From NCBI RefSeq assembly GCF_000829905.1, contig NZ_CDPP01000004.1:148001-212000 (forward strand): 64,000 bases of DNA, in the 5' to 3' direction. Origin of the DNA: Beduini massiliensis. GTDB lineage: Bacteria; Bacillota_I; Bacilli_A; Erysipelotrichales; Coprobacillaceae. Every line of letters starts with the position of its first letter. Position 1 is the stretch's first letter. Both the position numbers and the translations under genes were made by a program. Below are positions 55,194-63,919 of the stretch, one piece after another. The notes below the pieces were generated by a model. It ran no database searches. It saw nothing but the letters and a program-made list of their open reading frames with translations, and had not been told where the DNA came from.

Positions 55194-56442
55194 ACTTAAA
55201 CAATGTATAAAGTTCTTTGATGGCAATGCCCTTATCATCAGCGATTTGTTTCAAATCTTCATATTCAGGATACGTATAAGTGTTTCCTTGGTGTTTGACT
55301 TCTTTTACTTTTACTGTTCCATAAGGAGTATCTACTTCTTTAATCTTGCGTTCTAACGTTGCCCGTTGTTCACGACGATAACGCATCCCAATCGTTGTTG
55401 TCTGCTTAAAGATGATAGTCTGCATGGCTGTCAGATCCTCCTCTTTGCACACGACGGTTAAACGATAGGCAGGACGATTCTTTTTCATATAAATCGGTGT
55501 AAAGAATGCATCCAAAGCCTTATTTTTAAATAACTGTTCTAAAGTATAAGCTAAAATTTCTCCGCTGCAGTCATCAATATTCGTTTCAATCACAATAATA
55601 TCCTCTGCTTCTTTTTCAACTTCACCATATGCAACTTTTAAGACATTGGGAATCTTCAAATCTTTCGTTCCGCTTCCCCAACCGATCTTTTCCACATTCA
55701 TTGCCGGCATAGTACCGTAACTGCTGGCAAGTTCGGCAATAATCGCTGCCCCTGTTGGAGTCACCAGTTCCGTATCAATATCGATTTGTCTGGCAATGAC
55801 ATTGCTTGCTGCAAAAATTTCACTTGTTGCCGGTACCGGTACCGGAATTGTCCCATGGGCACATTCAATAAAGCCATATCCATCATTGACAATGCTGCTG
55901 TAAATAATATCCGGTGAGATTTTATCGATTAACACTGCTGTTCCGATAATATCGACAATAGAATCAATGGCTCCCACTTCATGAAAATGAACATTTTCCA
56001 GTGTTTCATTATGCACTTTGCTTTCTGCTTTAGCCACACGTAAGAAAATACGTTTTGCCAAGGCTTTTGCCGAAGGGGTGATCTCACTGTCATCAATGAT
56101 TTTATTGACATCAAATAAATTACGATGTACATGATGATGGCTATGATCATGATCGTGATGATGTGCGTGATCATGATGGTGTTCTTCATGCTCATGCTTA
56201 TGTTCATGGCTGTGCCCCTCGTGATCATGGTGATGATGATCTGCGTTTTCTAAATGAACATCTACATAAGTCCCGGTAATCCCATTTTTAACACTTTTAG
56301 AAATATGGATATGATACCCATCGACATTCAATTTTTTTAATTCATTAAGTAAATAAGTATGATCTCCTAATATTTCCACTAAAGCTCCCAATGTCATATT
56401 TCCACTGATTCCACTGGTACAATCAAAGTATAATGCTTTCAT
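55192..56442 (-). CDS. larC: Nickel insertion protein LarC (single-chain)
   Basis: A 416-residue cyclometallase that places nickel in the pincer cofactor using CTP. The N-terminus LYFDCTSGISGNMTLGALVE is diagnostic. Residues about 68-108 are a very His-rich loop (HHHHDHEGHSHEHKHEHEE is part), presumably storing nickel. In Lactobacillus plantarum larC is split into larC1/C2 by a programmed frameshift; here it is one continuous frame. It overlaps larB by 4 bases. Confidence 0.95.
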   Translation of the reverse strand: MKALYFDCTSGISGNMTLGALVEILGDHTYLLNELKKLNVDGYHIHISKSVKNGITGTYVDVHLENADHHHHDHEGHSHEHKHEHEEHHHDHAHHHDHDHSHHHVHRNLFDVNKIIDDSEITPSAKALAKRIFLRVAKAESKVHNETLENVHFHEVGAIDSIVDIIGTAVLIDKISPDIIYSSIVNDGYGFIECAHGTIPVPVPATSEIFAASNVIARQIDIDTELVTPTGAAIIAELASSYGTMPAMNVEKIGWGSGTKDLKIPNVLKVAYGEVEKEAEDIIVIETNIDDCSGEILAYTLEQLFKNKALDAFFTPIYMKKNRPAYRLTVVCKEEDLTAMQTIIFKQTTTIGMRYRREQRATLERKIKEVDTPYGTVKVKEVKHQGNTYTYPEYEDLKQIADDKGIAIKELYTLFK

Positions 56443-57182
56443 TCTTTCTTTCCTCCTAGATTATTAATCGTATGTGCCATAAATCCGGCACCAAATCCGT
56501 TATCAATATTGACAACACTGATTCCACTGGCACAGCTATTGAGCATTGCTAACAAAGCTGCCAATCCATTAAAATTGGCACCGTACCCAACCGAAGTTGG
56601 AACAGCAATGACAGGTTTATCCGTTAAGCCGCCAATCACGGATGCCAATGCCCCCTCCATCCCGGCAATTGCAATAATGACACTTGCCTTTTCAATGACA
56701 TCCATCCGACGAAAGAGACGATGAATCCCCGCTACTCCTACATCGGTAATCAATTCCACATCATTACCTAAATACTCGGCGGTAATGGCAGCCTCTTTAG
56801 CTACCGGTAAATCCGATGTCCCGGCACATGCCACGACAATCAAGCCTTTATTTTTAGGTCTTGGCTTTTGATCTAATAAAAATGTTTCAGCAAGTTCATC
56901 ATAAACAAAATCCGGATAACGTTCTTTTAAATAAGTATACTTTATTTGATCTAACCGTGTGACTAAAATATTCAAAACCTCGTGATCCAACATATTTTGA
57001 ATAATACCGGCAATCTGTTCTTTCGTTTTACCGGCCCCATAAATCACTTCCGGTACTCCGGTTCTTTTTTCACGATTAAAATCAATCGTCGCATAATCTA
57101 ATGGATTATCAATCAATTCACTTGCTTCTTCAATCGACAGCTCATTCTTTTTTACTTTTTCTAATATTTCTTTTACTTTCAT
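56439..57182 (-). CDS. larB: Nicotinate-nucleotide carboxylase/hydrolase LarB
   Basis: About 247 residues. LarB carboxylates nicotinic acid adenine dinucleotide and hydrolyses it, the first step of the nickel-pincer cofactor. The C-terminal PurE-like domain contains IVVACAGTSDLPVAKEAAIT and VPTSVGYGANFNGLAALL. Start at ATG 57182 follows GAGGTGGTTAAG; a GTG three codons earlier would overlap that site. Confidence 0.95.
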   Translation of the reverse strand: MKVKEILEKVKKNELSIEEASELIDNPLDYATIDFNREKRTGVPEVIYGAGKTKEQIAGIIQNMLDHEVLNILVTRLDQIKYTYLKERYPDFVYDELAETFLLDQKPRPKNKGLIVVACAGTSDLPVAKEAAITAEYLGNDVELITDVGVAGIHRLFRRMDVIEKASVIIAIAGMEGALASVIGGLTDKPVIAVPTSVGYGANFNGLAALLAMLNSCASGISVVNIDNGFGAGFMAHTINNLGGKKE

Positions 57183-57191
57183 CTTAACCAC

Positions 57192-57402
57192 CTCTTTCTT
57201 TTATCTATGTATATATGTTTTAAACAACGTCAAAAAGTCCGGAAATCTTATATTGCAAAGTCAACGTAAGTCTAAATCCGTGACAAATGCTTTCTTCCCA
57301 GAATCGCAGTATTGATGAAATTGTTTTCGTTATTAATGGTTTCATTGTTCCCTTTCGCGGTTATTTCTATAACCCTTCATACACTTCAATATGCTGGAAC
57401 AT
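57192..57402. other. Non-coding gap between larE and larB
   Basis: About 210 bases inside an otherwise compact lar unit. The only open frame with an AAAGG site (ATG 57346) stops after 24 codons. I see no terminator or recognisable riboswitch; a processing site, promoter or short dispersed repeat is possible. Confidence 0.4.
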
Positions 57403-58182
57403 TTATTTTTTATCGTAACTTCCGCTTGTGATTCCATCTAAATCTAAAGTGACATATCGAAAGCCTAACGCTTTTAATGCCTCTGCTACTTCTAAATGGG
57501 CCATCACTTTGGCAAAATTTTCTTTTTCTACTTCAATGCGTGCCAGTTCACCCTGCACTCTTACTCTTACATAATAAATTCCTAATTGGTGCAATAATGC
57601 TTCTGCCTTATCCACTCTGTCTAATTTTTCTTTGGTTAAAAGCGTATCATAGTTAAAGCGTGACGCTAAACAAGCATTTGCCGGCTTATCATGTGTCACA
57701 ATACCTAAACTTTTTGAATACTCTCTGATTTCCTGCTTCGTTAGTTGGCATTCTGCCATCGGTGAAAGGATTCCTAATTCTAAACAAGCTTGAATACCCG
57801 GACGATAAACCCCTTCGTCATCTTTATTTTTCCCATCCATGACATATTCAAAATCCTGTGCATGTGCGGCTTTGATCACCTGACTCATAATCATTTTCTT
57901 ACAATGATAACAGCGATCATGTGCATTATGCTTAAATTGACTTACACTTAGTACATCAATAGGAATCTCTACATGTCTGACATCTTTTAATAATGTTCTG
58001 GCTTCTGCCAGATCTTCTTTAGACATCATGTCCCCTACACACAAGACAGCCAATACATTTTCTTTCCCCAATGTCAAGATTGCAACATTCAATAAGAAAT
58101 TTGAATCACAGCCGCCGCTGTATGCAATCGCTACTTTTTGATACGCTGCTAATTTTTTCTTTAGTACATCTAATTTATCCAC
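57403..58182 (-). CDS. larE: ATP-dependent sacrificial sulfur transferase LarE
   Basis: A 259-residue PP-loop enzyme that adds sulphur to the pincer precursor. The PP-loop is AIAYSGGCDSNFLL (19-32). Cys171 in PANACLASRFN matches the cysteine that gives up its sulphur in the L. plantarum enzyme. The start codon is GTG with AAAGGAG six bases upstream. larA (the lactate racemase apoenzyme) is not in this window. Confidence 0.93.
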   Translation of the reverse strand: MDKLDVLKKKLAAYQKVAIAYSGGCDSNFLLNVAILTLGKENVLAVLCVGDMMSKEDLAEARTLLKDVRHVEIPIDVLSVSQFKHNAHDRCYHCKKMIMSQVIKAAHAQDFEYVMDGKNKDDEGVYRPGIQACLELGILSPMAECQLTKQEIREYSKSLGIVTHDKPANACLASRFNYDTLLTKEKLDRVDKAEALLHQLGIYYVRVRVQGELARIEVEKENFAKVMAHLEVAEALKALGFRYVTLDLDGITSGSYDKK

Positions 58183-58229
58183 TTAATACTCCTTTCCATT
58201 TATCTTACACCAAGAATCGATAACCTAAA

Positions 58230-58307
58230 ATGGCTTGGCTACCCAAAATATATGAATGCTTCAAACAGGGAGTTTAAACATGATTCAATGAAGCAGCCAA
58301 GTATTAT
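58230..58307. repeat. Imperfect nested inverted repeat upstream of larE
   Basis: CTTGGCT/AGCCAAG outer arms enclose GCTTCA/TGAAGC inner arms and the central palindrome GTTTAAAC. It lies in the presumed larE leader, between the MerR remnant and larE. Might fold as RNA or be a repeat remnant. Confidence 0.4.
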
Positions 58308-58645
58308 ACATTCCCATTCATTGCTATCTGATGATCACGATCGATTTTATGATTTCATTTGCCTAAGGTATCCTTCATTGCATCAATATGTTCGATTAAG
58401 CAGTCACACTGTTCTTTCGGTAATGCCTGTCGGACAACATAGTTTTCCTCTTTCTGACGATAAAGTTCCATCTATTCATGAAGAACTTCGATTGGAAAGC
58501 CCACGGCTCACATCCATTGTAAAGCTTCTTCCTGATCGTCACATATCCCATTTTTATGAATAGGTGGAATCCGTTCAATTCTTTCATAATCCCGAAATGT
58601 ATCACTGGAAAGGCAAAACTGTCTGCTTCCTTCCGCAATCATCAT
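58304..58645 (-). pseudogene. Decayed MerR-family transcriptional regulator
   Basis: Reading from ATG 58645 the frame resembles an AdhR-like MerR protein: MMIAEGSRQFCLSSDTFRDY then ERIPPIHKNG, AVGFPIEVLHE, MELYRQ, and after the last stop NHKIDR, matching the usual LNYKID end. Three in-frame stops (58508-58510, 58472-58474, 58355-58357) interrupt it, and about eight residues (the usual EFIKCMRS-like segment) are missing between the first two blocks. One frame is kept throughout. Upstream is an intact MerR-type promoter. This family normally activates aldo/keto reductase genes, which lie 3 kb away. Confidence 0.82.
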
Positions 58646-58665
58646 TTTACCATCTCCATGCTTCT

Positions 58666-58696
58666 AAGATACACCTTCGAGTTCACTCTAAGTCAA
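58666..58696 (-). promoter_or_regulatory. MerR-type promoter of the regulator remnant
   Basis: TTGACT (58691-58696), 19-base spacer, TATCTT (58666-58671). The spacer holds CTTCGAGT-TC-ACTCTAAG (58675-58692), the same dyad as before the aldo/keto reductase operon with one mismatch between arms. Confidence 0.78.
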
Positions 58697-58787
58697 GTTT
58701 TTTCGCAAATTATTTTAGTAAAATGAAAAAGTAAGTTCATGATTGCAATAGTAAATTCAATAGAAGTGATCTGACTACTGCACTTTT

Positions 58788-58818
58788 TTCTTGTGCTTCA
58801 CAAGAATAGTGCTATAAT
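58788..58818 (+). promoter_or_regulatory. Promoter and palindrome of the carbonic anhydrase gene
   Basis: TTGTGC (58791-58796), 16 bases and TATAAT (58813-58818) with TGC before it. The dyad TTCTTGTG-CTT-CACAAGAA (58788-58806) overlaps the -35 and may bind a repressor. Confidence 0.6.
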
Positions 58819-58838
58819 CCCAAGAAGGAGGAAAGCAT

Positions 58839-59381
58839 ATGATAGAGGATATTTTAAATTATAATAAAAAATTTGTGGAAGATAAAAAATATAAACCTTA
58901 CGAAACCGGTAAATACCCTAAAAAGAAACTAGCCATCGTCACGTGTATGGATACACGTTTAACAGAACTTCTGCCAGCTGCTTTAGGGCTTAAAAATGGG
59001 GATGCCAAGATTATAAAAAATGCCGGCGGAATGATTACTCACCCATTTGGCAGTGCCGTCAGAAGTTTATTGATTGCGATTTATGAACTAGGTGTTCAAG
59101 ATATTATGATTGTCGGACATACCGACTGTGGTGTTCAATCGGTCGATTATGAAGCAATGATCAGCAAAATGAAAGAAAGAGGAATTCAGGAAGACTCCAT
59201 TGACTTTGTTAAATACTGTGGGGTGCAGTTTGAAAGTTGGCTTGCCGGTTTTAAAGATGCGGATACTTCAGTAAGACAAAGTGTGGAAATGTTGGAAAAA
59301 CATCCGTTGATCCCGGAAGATATCCATATTTATGGGTACATCATGGATTCTCTTACAGGTGAATTAATAAATATTAAATAG
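58839..59381 (+). CDS. Beta-class carbonic anhydrase
   Basis: A 180-residue zinc enzyme interconverting CO2 and bicarbonate. Zinc ligands are Cys36 (VTCMDTRL, with Asp38-Arg40 dyad), His94 and Cys97 (VGHTDCGV). Length fits the short prokaryotic clade. AAGGAGGAAAGCAT precedes the ATG. It may feed bicarbonate to carboxylation reactions such as pyrimidine or fatty acid synthesis. Confidence 0.92.
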   Translation: MIEDILNYNKKFVEDKKYKPYETGKYPKKKLAIVTCMDTRLTELLPAALGLKNGDAKIIKNAGGMITHPFGSAVRSLLIAIYELGVQDIMIVGHTDCGVQSVDYEAMISKMKERGIQEDSIDFVKYCGVQFESWLAGFKDADTSVRQSVEMLEKHPLIPEDIHIYGYIMDSLTGELINIK

Positions 59382-59384
59382 TAA

Positions 59385-59437
59385 AAAAAGACCAAATAAT
59401 ATAAATGTTATATTCATCCATATTGTTTAGTCTTTTT
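59385..59437. terminator. Bidirectional terminator between carbonic anhydrase and jetD
   Basis: Long interrupted stem: AAAAAGAC/GTCTTTTT outside, AAA/TTT and AATAT/ATATT inside. T run on the plus strand and A run on the other side, so it serves both convergent genes. Confidence 0.78.
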
Positions 59438-60638
59438 ATTTAGATACATTTTCGATTAATAAAGCTTCTTGTTCCAATCTCACTTTATTTTTAATCATGT
59501 ATTCAATAACATCTTTAAAAACTGGAATATCCAACTTTTTCAATTTTTTTATGTAGTTTTCATCAATAGATTCACAATAGTCGTAATATTCTATCAATTG
59601 TTCTATTGCCATTTGTTTAGGTATCAAACTACAATTTAAATTTCGTTGTAGATACTCAAATATTTTAAAACCGCCTAAATCTATATCACTAAAGTGGTAC
59701 ATTTCAACATCTGGATTATCGCTCAATATTGTATTAATAAATGATAATTCAATGTGAGTAGGAAATCCATGCGTATAAATATATAAAATGGATTCATCAT
59801 ATGTTGCTTCTAAAAAATTTGTTTTATTTTCAATTGAAATTACTCTTTTTATACTATCTTTCATAATAGTCTTAGTTATTTTTTTTAAAGTTCTATTTAA
59901 AATAGGTATACCATCTTCAAAAAACGATAAATCGATTTTTTCGCCTTGTAATTCGATAATAATAGCTCCTTTAAAAATAAGTTCTAGTGTCCCTTTATTA
60001 ATTCCCACTGAATTTAATATTTGTGATTCATCAAATGCCGAGTACTCATCTAAATAATATTTTTTAATATATGAAACAATCGTAGATTTGACTTCTTTTT
60101 CAAAAAACTTTGAATCATTATAGCATTCTTTTGAAAAAACACGCATCGCTTTGTCTTTTCCCATATTCATCATCTCATCAATTTTTAATAAAGCTATAAG
60201 TATATTAGTCACCTTATTTTTATCTATTTTAACCAAATTTGTTTGGGCGTGATAGAATTGTTCTAAAGCTAATCTAATCCAATCTTGTTTTACCATACTA
60301 ATATTTTTCTTAATTAATTTTAGGCACTCTTTATTATGTAAAGAATTATCTTTTAATGTGCCTTGTTCATAGTAATATGACATAAAGTCAATATGATACT
60401 GTATATTATCAATAATATTGTTTCGCTCTAACCATTTTATCTTTAAATATCCCATTTTTTCTAACTTGATACATTCTTGAAGCAATAAGTGTTTTTGATC
60501 AAGATCAGTTAAGGTTTTATTTTTACTATCTCTTATAGATAAAGTTTTCCAACTACTATGACCTGTCTTTAAATTTTGCGATTTCTGATAATGACGTATT
60601 ATTTCGTCATAAAGTTCTACTCGGATAGACTTTCCCAT
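59436..60638 (-). CDS. jetD: Wadjet system nuclease subunit JetD
   Basis: A 400-residue protein with a helical N-terminal arm and a C-terminal TOPRIM-like (DUF2220) nuclease domain. Acidic residues fit: Glu270 in VISIENKTNF, Asp318 and Asp320 in HFSDIDLGGFKIFEYL. JetD cuts circular DNA after the JetABC motor has extruded it. It overlaps the jetC gene by 22 bases, typical of the operon. Very AT-rich compared with neighbours, suggesting horizontal gain. Confidence 0.9.
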   Translation of the reverse strand: MGKSIRVELYDEIIRHYQKSQNLKTGHSSWKTLSIRDSKNKTLTDLDQKHLLLQECIKLEKMGYLKIKWLERNNIIDNIQYHIDFMSYYYEQGTLKDNSLHNKECLKLIKKNISMVKQDWIRLALEQFYHAQTNLVKIDKNKVTNILIALLKIDEMMNMGKDKAMRVFSKECYNDSKFFEKEVKSTIVSYIKKYYLDEYSAFDESQILNSVGINKGTLELIFKGAIIIELQGEKIDLSFFEDGIPILNRTLKKITKTIMKDSIKRVISIENKTNFLEATYDESILYIYTHGFPTHIELSFINTILSDNPDVEMYHFSDIDLGGFKIFEYLQRNLNCSLIPKQMAIEQLIEYYDYCESIDENYIKKLKKLDIPVFKDVIEYMIKNKVRLEQEALLIENVSK

Positions 60639-63600
60639 AAAGGATCTCCTCTTTCAAACTCAGCAATTTTAATATTTTGTTTATTTTCACTTTCAAATTC
60701 AAATACTTTTTCAACTACTTCAACATAATTTTCCAAATGATAATCCGGAGCTGCAATAATAGCTTGTAATCCCAGTTTATGAATTAACTCAATACTTGAC
60801 TTCACTTTATTACCATCCATTTTGTTAAAAGCTTCATCAAGAATAATTAATTTCAATGGTAAGTGCCGTTCTCGATCTCTATGTTTCATTCTAAACACTT
60901 GGTAAAAAGCTGTTAATAAAGCTAAATATAATGGGTTTTGTGATTCGCCACCGCTATTTTTATTTTGTGTTTTATTTAAATCTTCCTCTATTCCATTTTC
61001 ATTTCGCCCAATCATACTAAATTCAAAATAATTTCGATAGTCGCCTAATTTATCCAGCTCATCTTTTCTCCTCTTATAATCAATAGATTGTGGATCATTC
61101 AAAATTTCTAACGTTATCTGCATATAAGATAACATTTTTGAATATTTTTCATCAAAATCAAGTCCAAACACATTTTCTCTGTTTTTGAAACCTGGATCCA
61201 TAAGCATGTCATAAAAATCACTAAACGGTGGCTTTGTCGGCTTTCTTGCAGTGAACTTGTATGTATCCTTTCCGAAAGAGATACTCTCTATATCTTTGTT
61301 AATTTCATGTATACTATTTTTCGCTTCTTCCATTCTATTAGCTATTTTATAGAGAAAATCTTGTTTGAATTCAATATTTGTTTGATTTCTTCTTTCAGTT
61401 GCCTGTTCTTCATATTCCGGTAATCTTGCCATAATAATTTCTTGTAAACGTTCATTATATTCATCATTGTTATCTTTATATCGATCAAAAGTAGAGTTTA
61501 TAAATTTATTATGATAATTATCTTTAGCTTGTTTATAAAGTGTGCTTAAATGAGGAAGGTTATTTTCCAACTGCTTTATACTATCATTTACTAATAATTT
61601 TGCCTTTACATAATCTTTATTTTCTTTTATAAATAGTTCAAAATCATTTAAGTAAATATTATCCTTAATATCAGATTTTAATTCATCTATTTGATCTTTT
61701 AAAATATTCAAATCACATTGAAGACCTTCAAGCTCAAATTCTTTTTTATTTTTTTGTTCTCTTTGCTTTATCATGTCATTTTCTATATCTTTAATTTTAT
61801 TTTTTTGACTATAAATTAATGTTTCATAATCAATTTCCTGTTCTTGAGTAATTTTAACTTTATACTCTTTTTCTTGATTTATTTGATAATTAATATTTTT
61901 AATCTGCTTATCTAAATCTTGATAATTTAAAATATCTATTTTTGGATAATTAATCTGCAAATTCTTAATTTGTGTTCCAATTAGTCCTTTTTTAGTTTCT
62001 ATCATATCTGATATGATTTTATCCTTATTTTTAATTTCCGAATCTAAAGTATCAATACGAATTTGCATAGAGCGGGTTCCTATTAGCGCATTATGCGTAT
62101 AATAAAATGGATTAATATAGGACAGCACGTATCCAGAATACAAATGACAATCAGAAGTGATCGCGGTTTGAAAATTCTTTAGTTTTTCAACAGCATCACA
62201 CTTTATAACATCTCCTAATAAATAATTAATATAGTTTTTTACATAATGATATTCACTAGTAATACACTCAGATAATGAATTAGGAGAAATCTTATAATTT
62301 TTATTTTGCATCTTTTTTGTATTTATGATACTCAACCTATATTTTTTATTATGTTTAAATTTTTTATAACACTTTTCCACCTTATCATAAATCTCTGGAG
62401 AAACAACTAAATAAGTTTTTTGTTTATTCATGTACCCTTCAACTGCATTTCTCCAATTTTGATCATTAATATCTATTAAATCTGCCAAAAAAGAACTTTC
62501 TAAATTTTCATGATAACAGTTAAAATATAATGTCTCTAATTCGTCTTTTAATTTTATAAGAACAGCATCATATGTTTTCTTACCAGATGTTAATTGGGTT
62601 AATTGATCCGCCATTTCATTTCTTTCATCTATAATTTTTTTTATTGATAGTTCTAAGTTATCCAAATCGGCTAGATGCTTTGCTATCTCATTTTTTAGTT
62701 CATTTATAAAATCATTATAATTTTCTATCATAAAATTTTTTTCTACAAATGTTTTTAAATAGTGATTTAAATTTTGATTTAATAATTTAAAATCATATAA
62801 ATTTTTCATTTTATCATAAAAATTTTCATATTCATAGGCCTCATTACGAATAGAAAGTTTTTGATTGTCTAATTCTGCTATCTTTAAATCAATTCCTTTT
62901 ATTTTATTATCTACACCTGTTTTTGCATAATCAGCATTCAAGCGTTCCAATTGTGAATTAGCTACTATTTTTCTCTTTTCTATTTCTTCAATATCATGTT
63001 CAATTATTTGAATTTTCTTATAACATTCTTCCTTGGAATATAACTTGTTATGATATTTTTGTCTTATTAAAGCTATCTCAATTCGATTTAAATAATATTT
63101 ATACTTAGAAATTTGATATTCAGCTTGTTTATATTCATAATAACTATTTTCTATTTTTTCAAGTAAAACTTTTTCTTCTTTTGTTGTTTTAATAATTCTT
63201 AACATTTTATTATAATCTCTAAATGAATTTAACATTTTATCTAAATTAATATGATCTTCTTGACAAACAAATTGCCGAATAAACTGGTCAATTCCCATAT
63301 CTACATTAAAGGCTATAGCCTTTTTAAATAAATCAAAATATTTATAATTTAATTCACCCATGTGCCGAGATAAAAAAGCATCTTGATATTGTTTTTTATT
63401 TGGATAAATAATTAGTTTTTTATCAATTTTTGATTCATGTATAAAATCACGAATTGACCAAGGATACCTCATCTCATCATTTTGGGTACAGAAATAATGA
63501 TCAGACAATGGATGATTATAAAAGAAAAAATGATGTTCCTCTTCTGCTTCATTTGGATTATTTACTTTAACATCAAAAACAATACCTAAGCAAAAAACAA

Positions 63601-63919
63601 TATGGCTGATATCATCTTCAAATTCTAATACAATTTGTGAAACAAAATCTTGGTTTCGCAAATATTGTTTTTCAGTATTTTCTGTTTGCATTCCTCGCAA
63701 ATATTCAATCAACTCTCGATTTGATTCTTTTTTGGCTGCTTTATTAAAAATTCTTTTACCGTTTGTATCTCCTAATAAAACTACTTGAAGTGCATCTAAC
63801 ACAGTTGATTTACCGCTCCCTGAGGGCCCAGTAAAAAAGTTAACATGTTCAGAAAAACTTAATAAACGATAGCTGATATAACTCCAATTAACTAATTGGA
63901 CTCTCTTTAATATCTTCAT
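60617..63919 (-). CDS. jetC: Wadjet system SMC-like ATPase JetC
   Basis: An 1100-residue SMC/MukB-type ATPase. Walker A is FFTGPSGSGKSTVLDALQ (31-39 core), followed by two long coiled-coil arms (about 240-420 and 610-860) with a central hinge-like region, then the ABC signature NSGGESQNPLYLALL and Walker B LKLIILDEAFNKMDG near the C-terminus. With JetA and JetB it forms a condensin-like motor that recognises small circular plasmids. Starts inside the end of jetB (32-base overlap). Confidence 0.93.
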   Translation of the reverse strand: MKILKRVQLVNWSYISYRLLSFSEHVNFFTGPSGSGKSTVLDALQVVLLGDTNGKRIFNKAAKKESNRELIEYLRGMQTENTEKQYLRNQDFVSQIVLEFEDDISHIVFCLGIVFDVKVNNPNEAEEEHHFFFYNHPLSDHYFCTQNDEMRYPWSIRDFIHESKIDKKLIIYPNKKQYQDAFLSRHMGELNYKYFDLFKKAIAFNVDMGIDQFIRQFVCQEDHINLDKMLNSFRDYNKMLRIIKTTKEEKVLLEKIENSYYEYKQAEYQISKYKYYLNRIEIALIRQKYHNKLYSKEECYKKIQIIEHDIEEIEKRKIVANSQLERLNADYAKTGVDNKIKGIDLKIAELDNQKLSIRNEAYEYENFYDKMKNLYDFKLLNQNLNHYLKTFVEKNFMIENYNDFINELKNEIAKHLADLDNLELSIKKIIDERNEMADQLTQLTSGKKTYDAVLIKLKDELETLYFNCYHENLESSFLADLIDINDQNWRNAVEGYMNKQKTYLVVSPEIYDKVEKCYKKFKHNKKYRLSIINTKKMQNKNYKISPNSLSECITSEYHYVKNYINYLLGDVIKCDAVEKLKNFQTAITSDCHLYSGYVLSYINPFYYTHNALIGTRSMQIRIDTLDSEIKNKDKIISDMIETKKGLIGTQIKNLQINYPKIDILNYQDLDKQIKNINYQINQEKEYKVKITQEQEIDYETLIYSQKNKIKDIENDMIKQREQKNKKEFELEGLQCDLNILKDQIDELKSDIKDNIYLNDFELFIKENKDYVKAKLLVNDSIKQLENNLPHLSTLYKQAKDNYHNKFINSTFDRYKDNNDEYNERLQEIIMARLPEYEEQATERRNQTNIEFKQDFLYKIANRMEEAKNSIHEINKDIESISFGKDTYKFTARKPTKPPFSDFYDMLMDPGFKNRENVFGLDFDEKYSKMLSYMQITLEILNDPQSIDYKRRKDELDKLGDYRNYFEFSMIGRNENGIEEDLNKTQNKNSGGESQNPLYLALLTAFYQVFRMKHRDRERHLPLKLIILDEAFNKMDGNKVKSSIELIHKLGLQAIIAAPDYHLENYVEVVEKVFEFESENKQNIKIAEFERGDPLWESLSE

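Noticed and set aside
56140-56235. Short tandem repeat or CRISPR-like pattern around the CAT/ATG runs
   Set aside because: These repeats are codons for the His-rich loop of LarC; there are no spacers.
57273-57346. Micro-ORF with AAAGG site in the larE-larB gap
   Set aside because: It stops after 24 codons; a longer peptide only appears if one base is dropped.
58252-58563. Plus-strand 103-codon frame
   Set aside because: It lies opposite the MerR pseudogene, whose family resemblance on the minus strand explains the composition.
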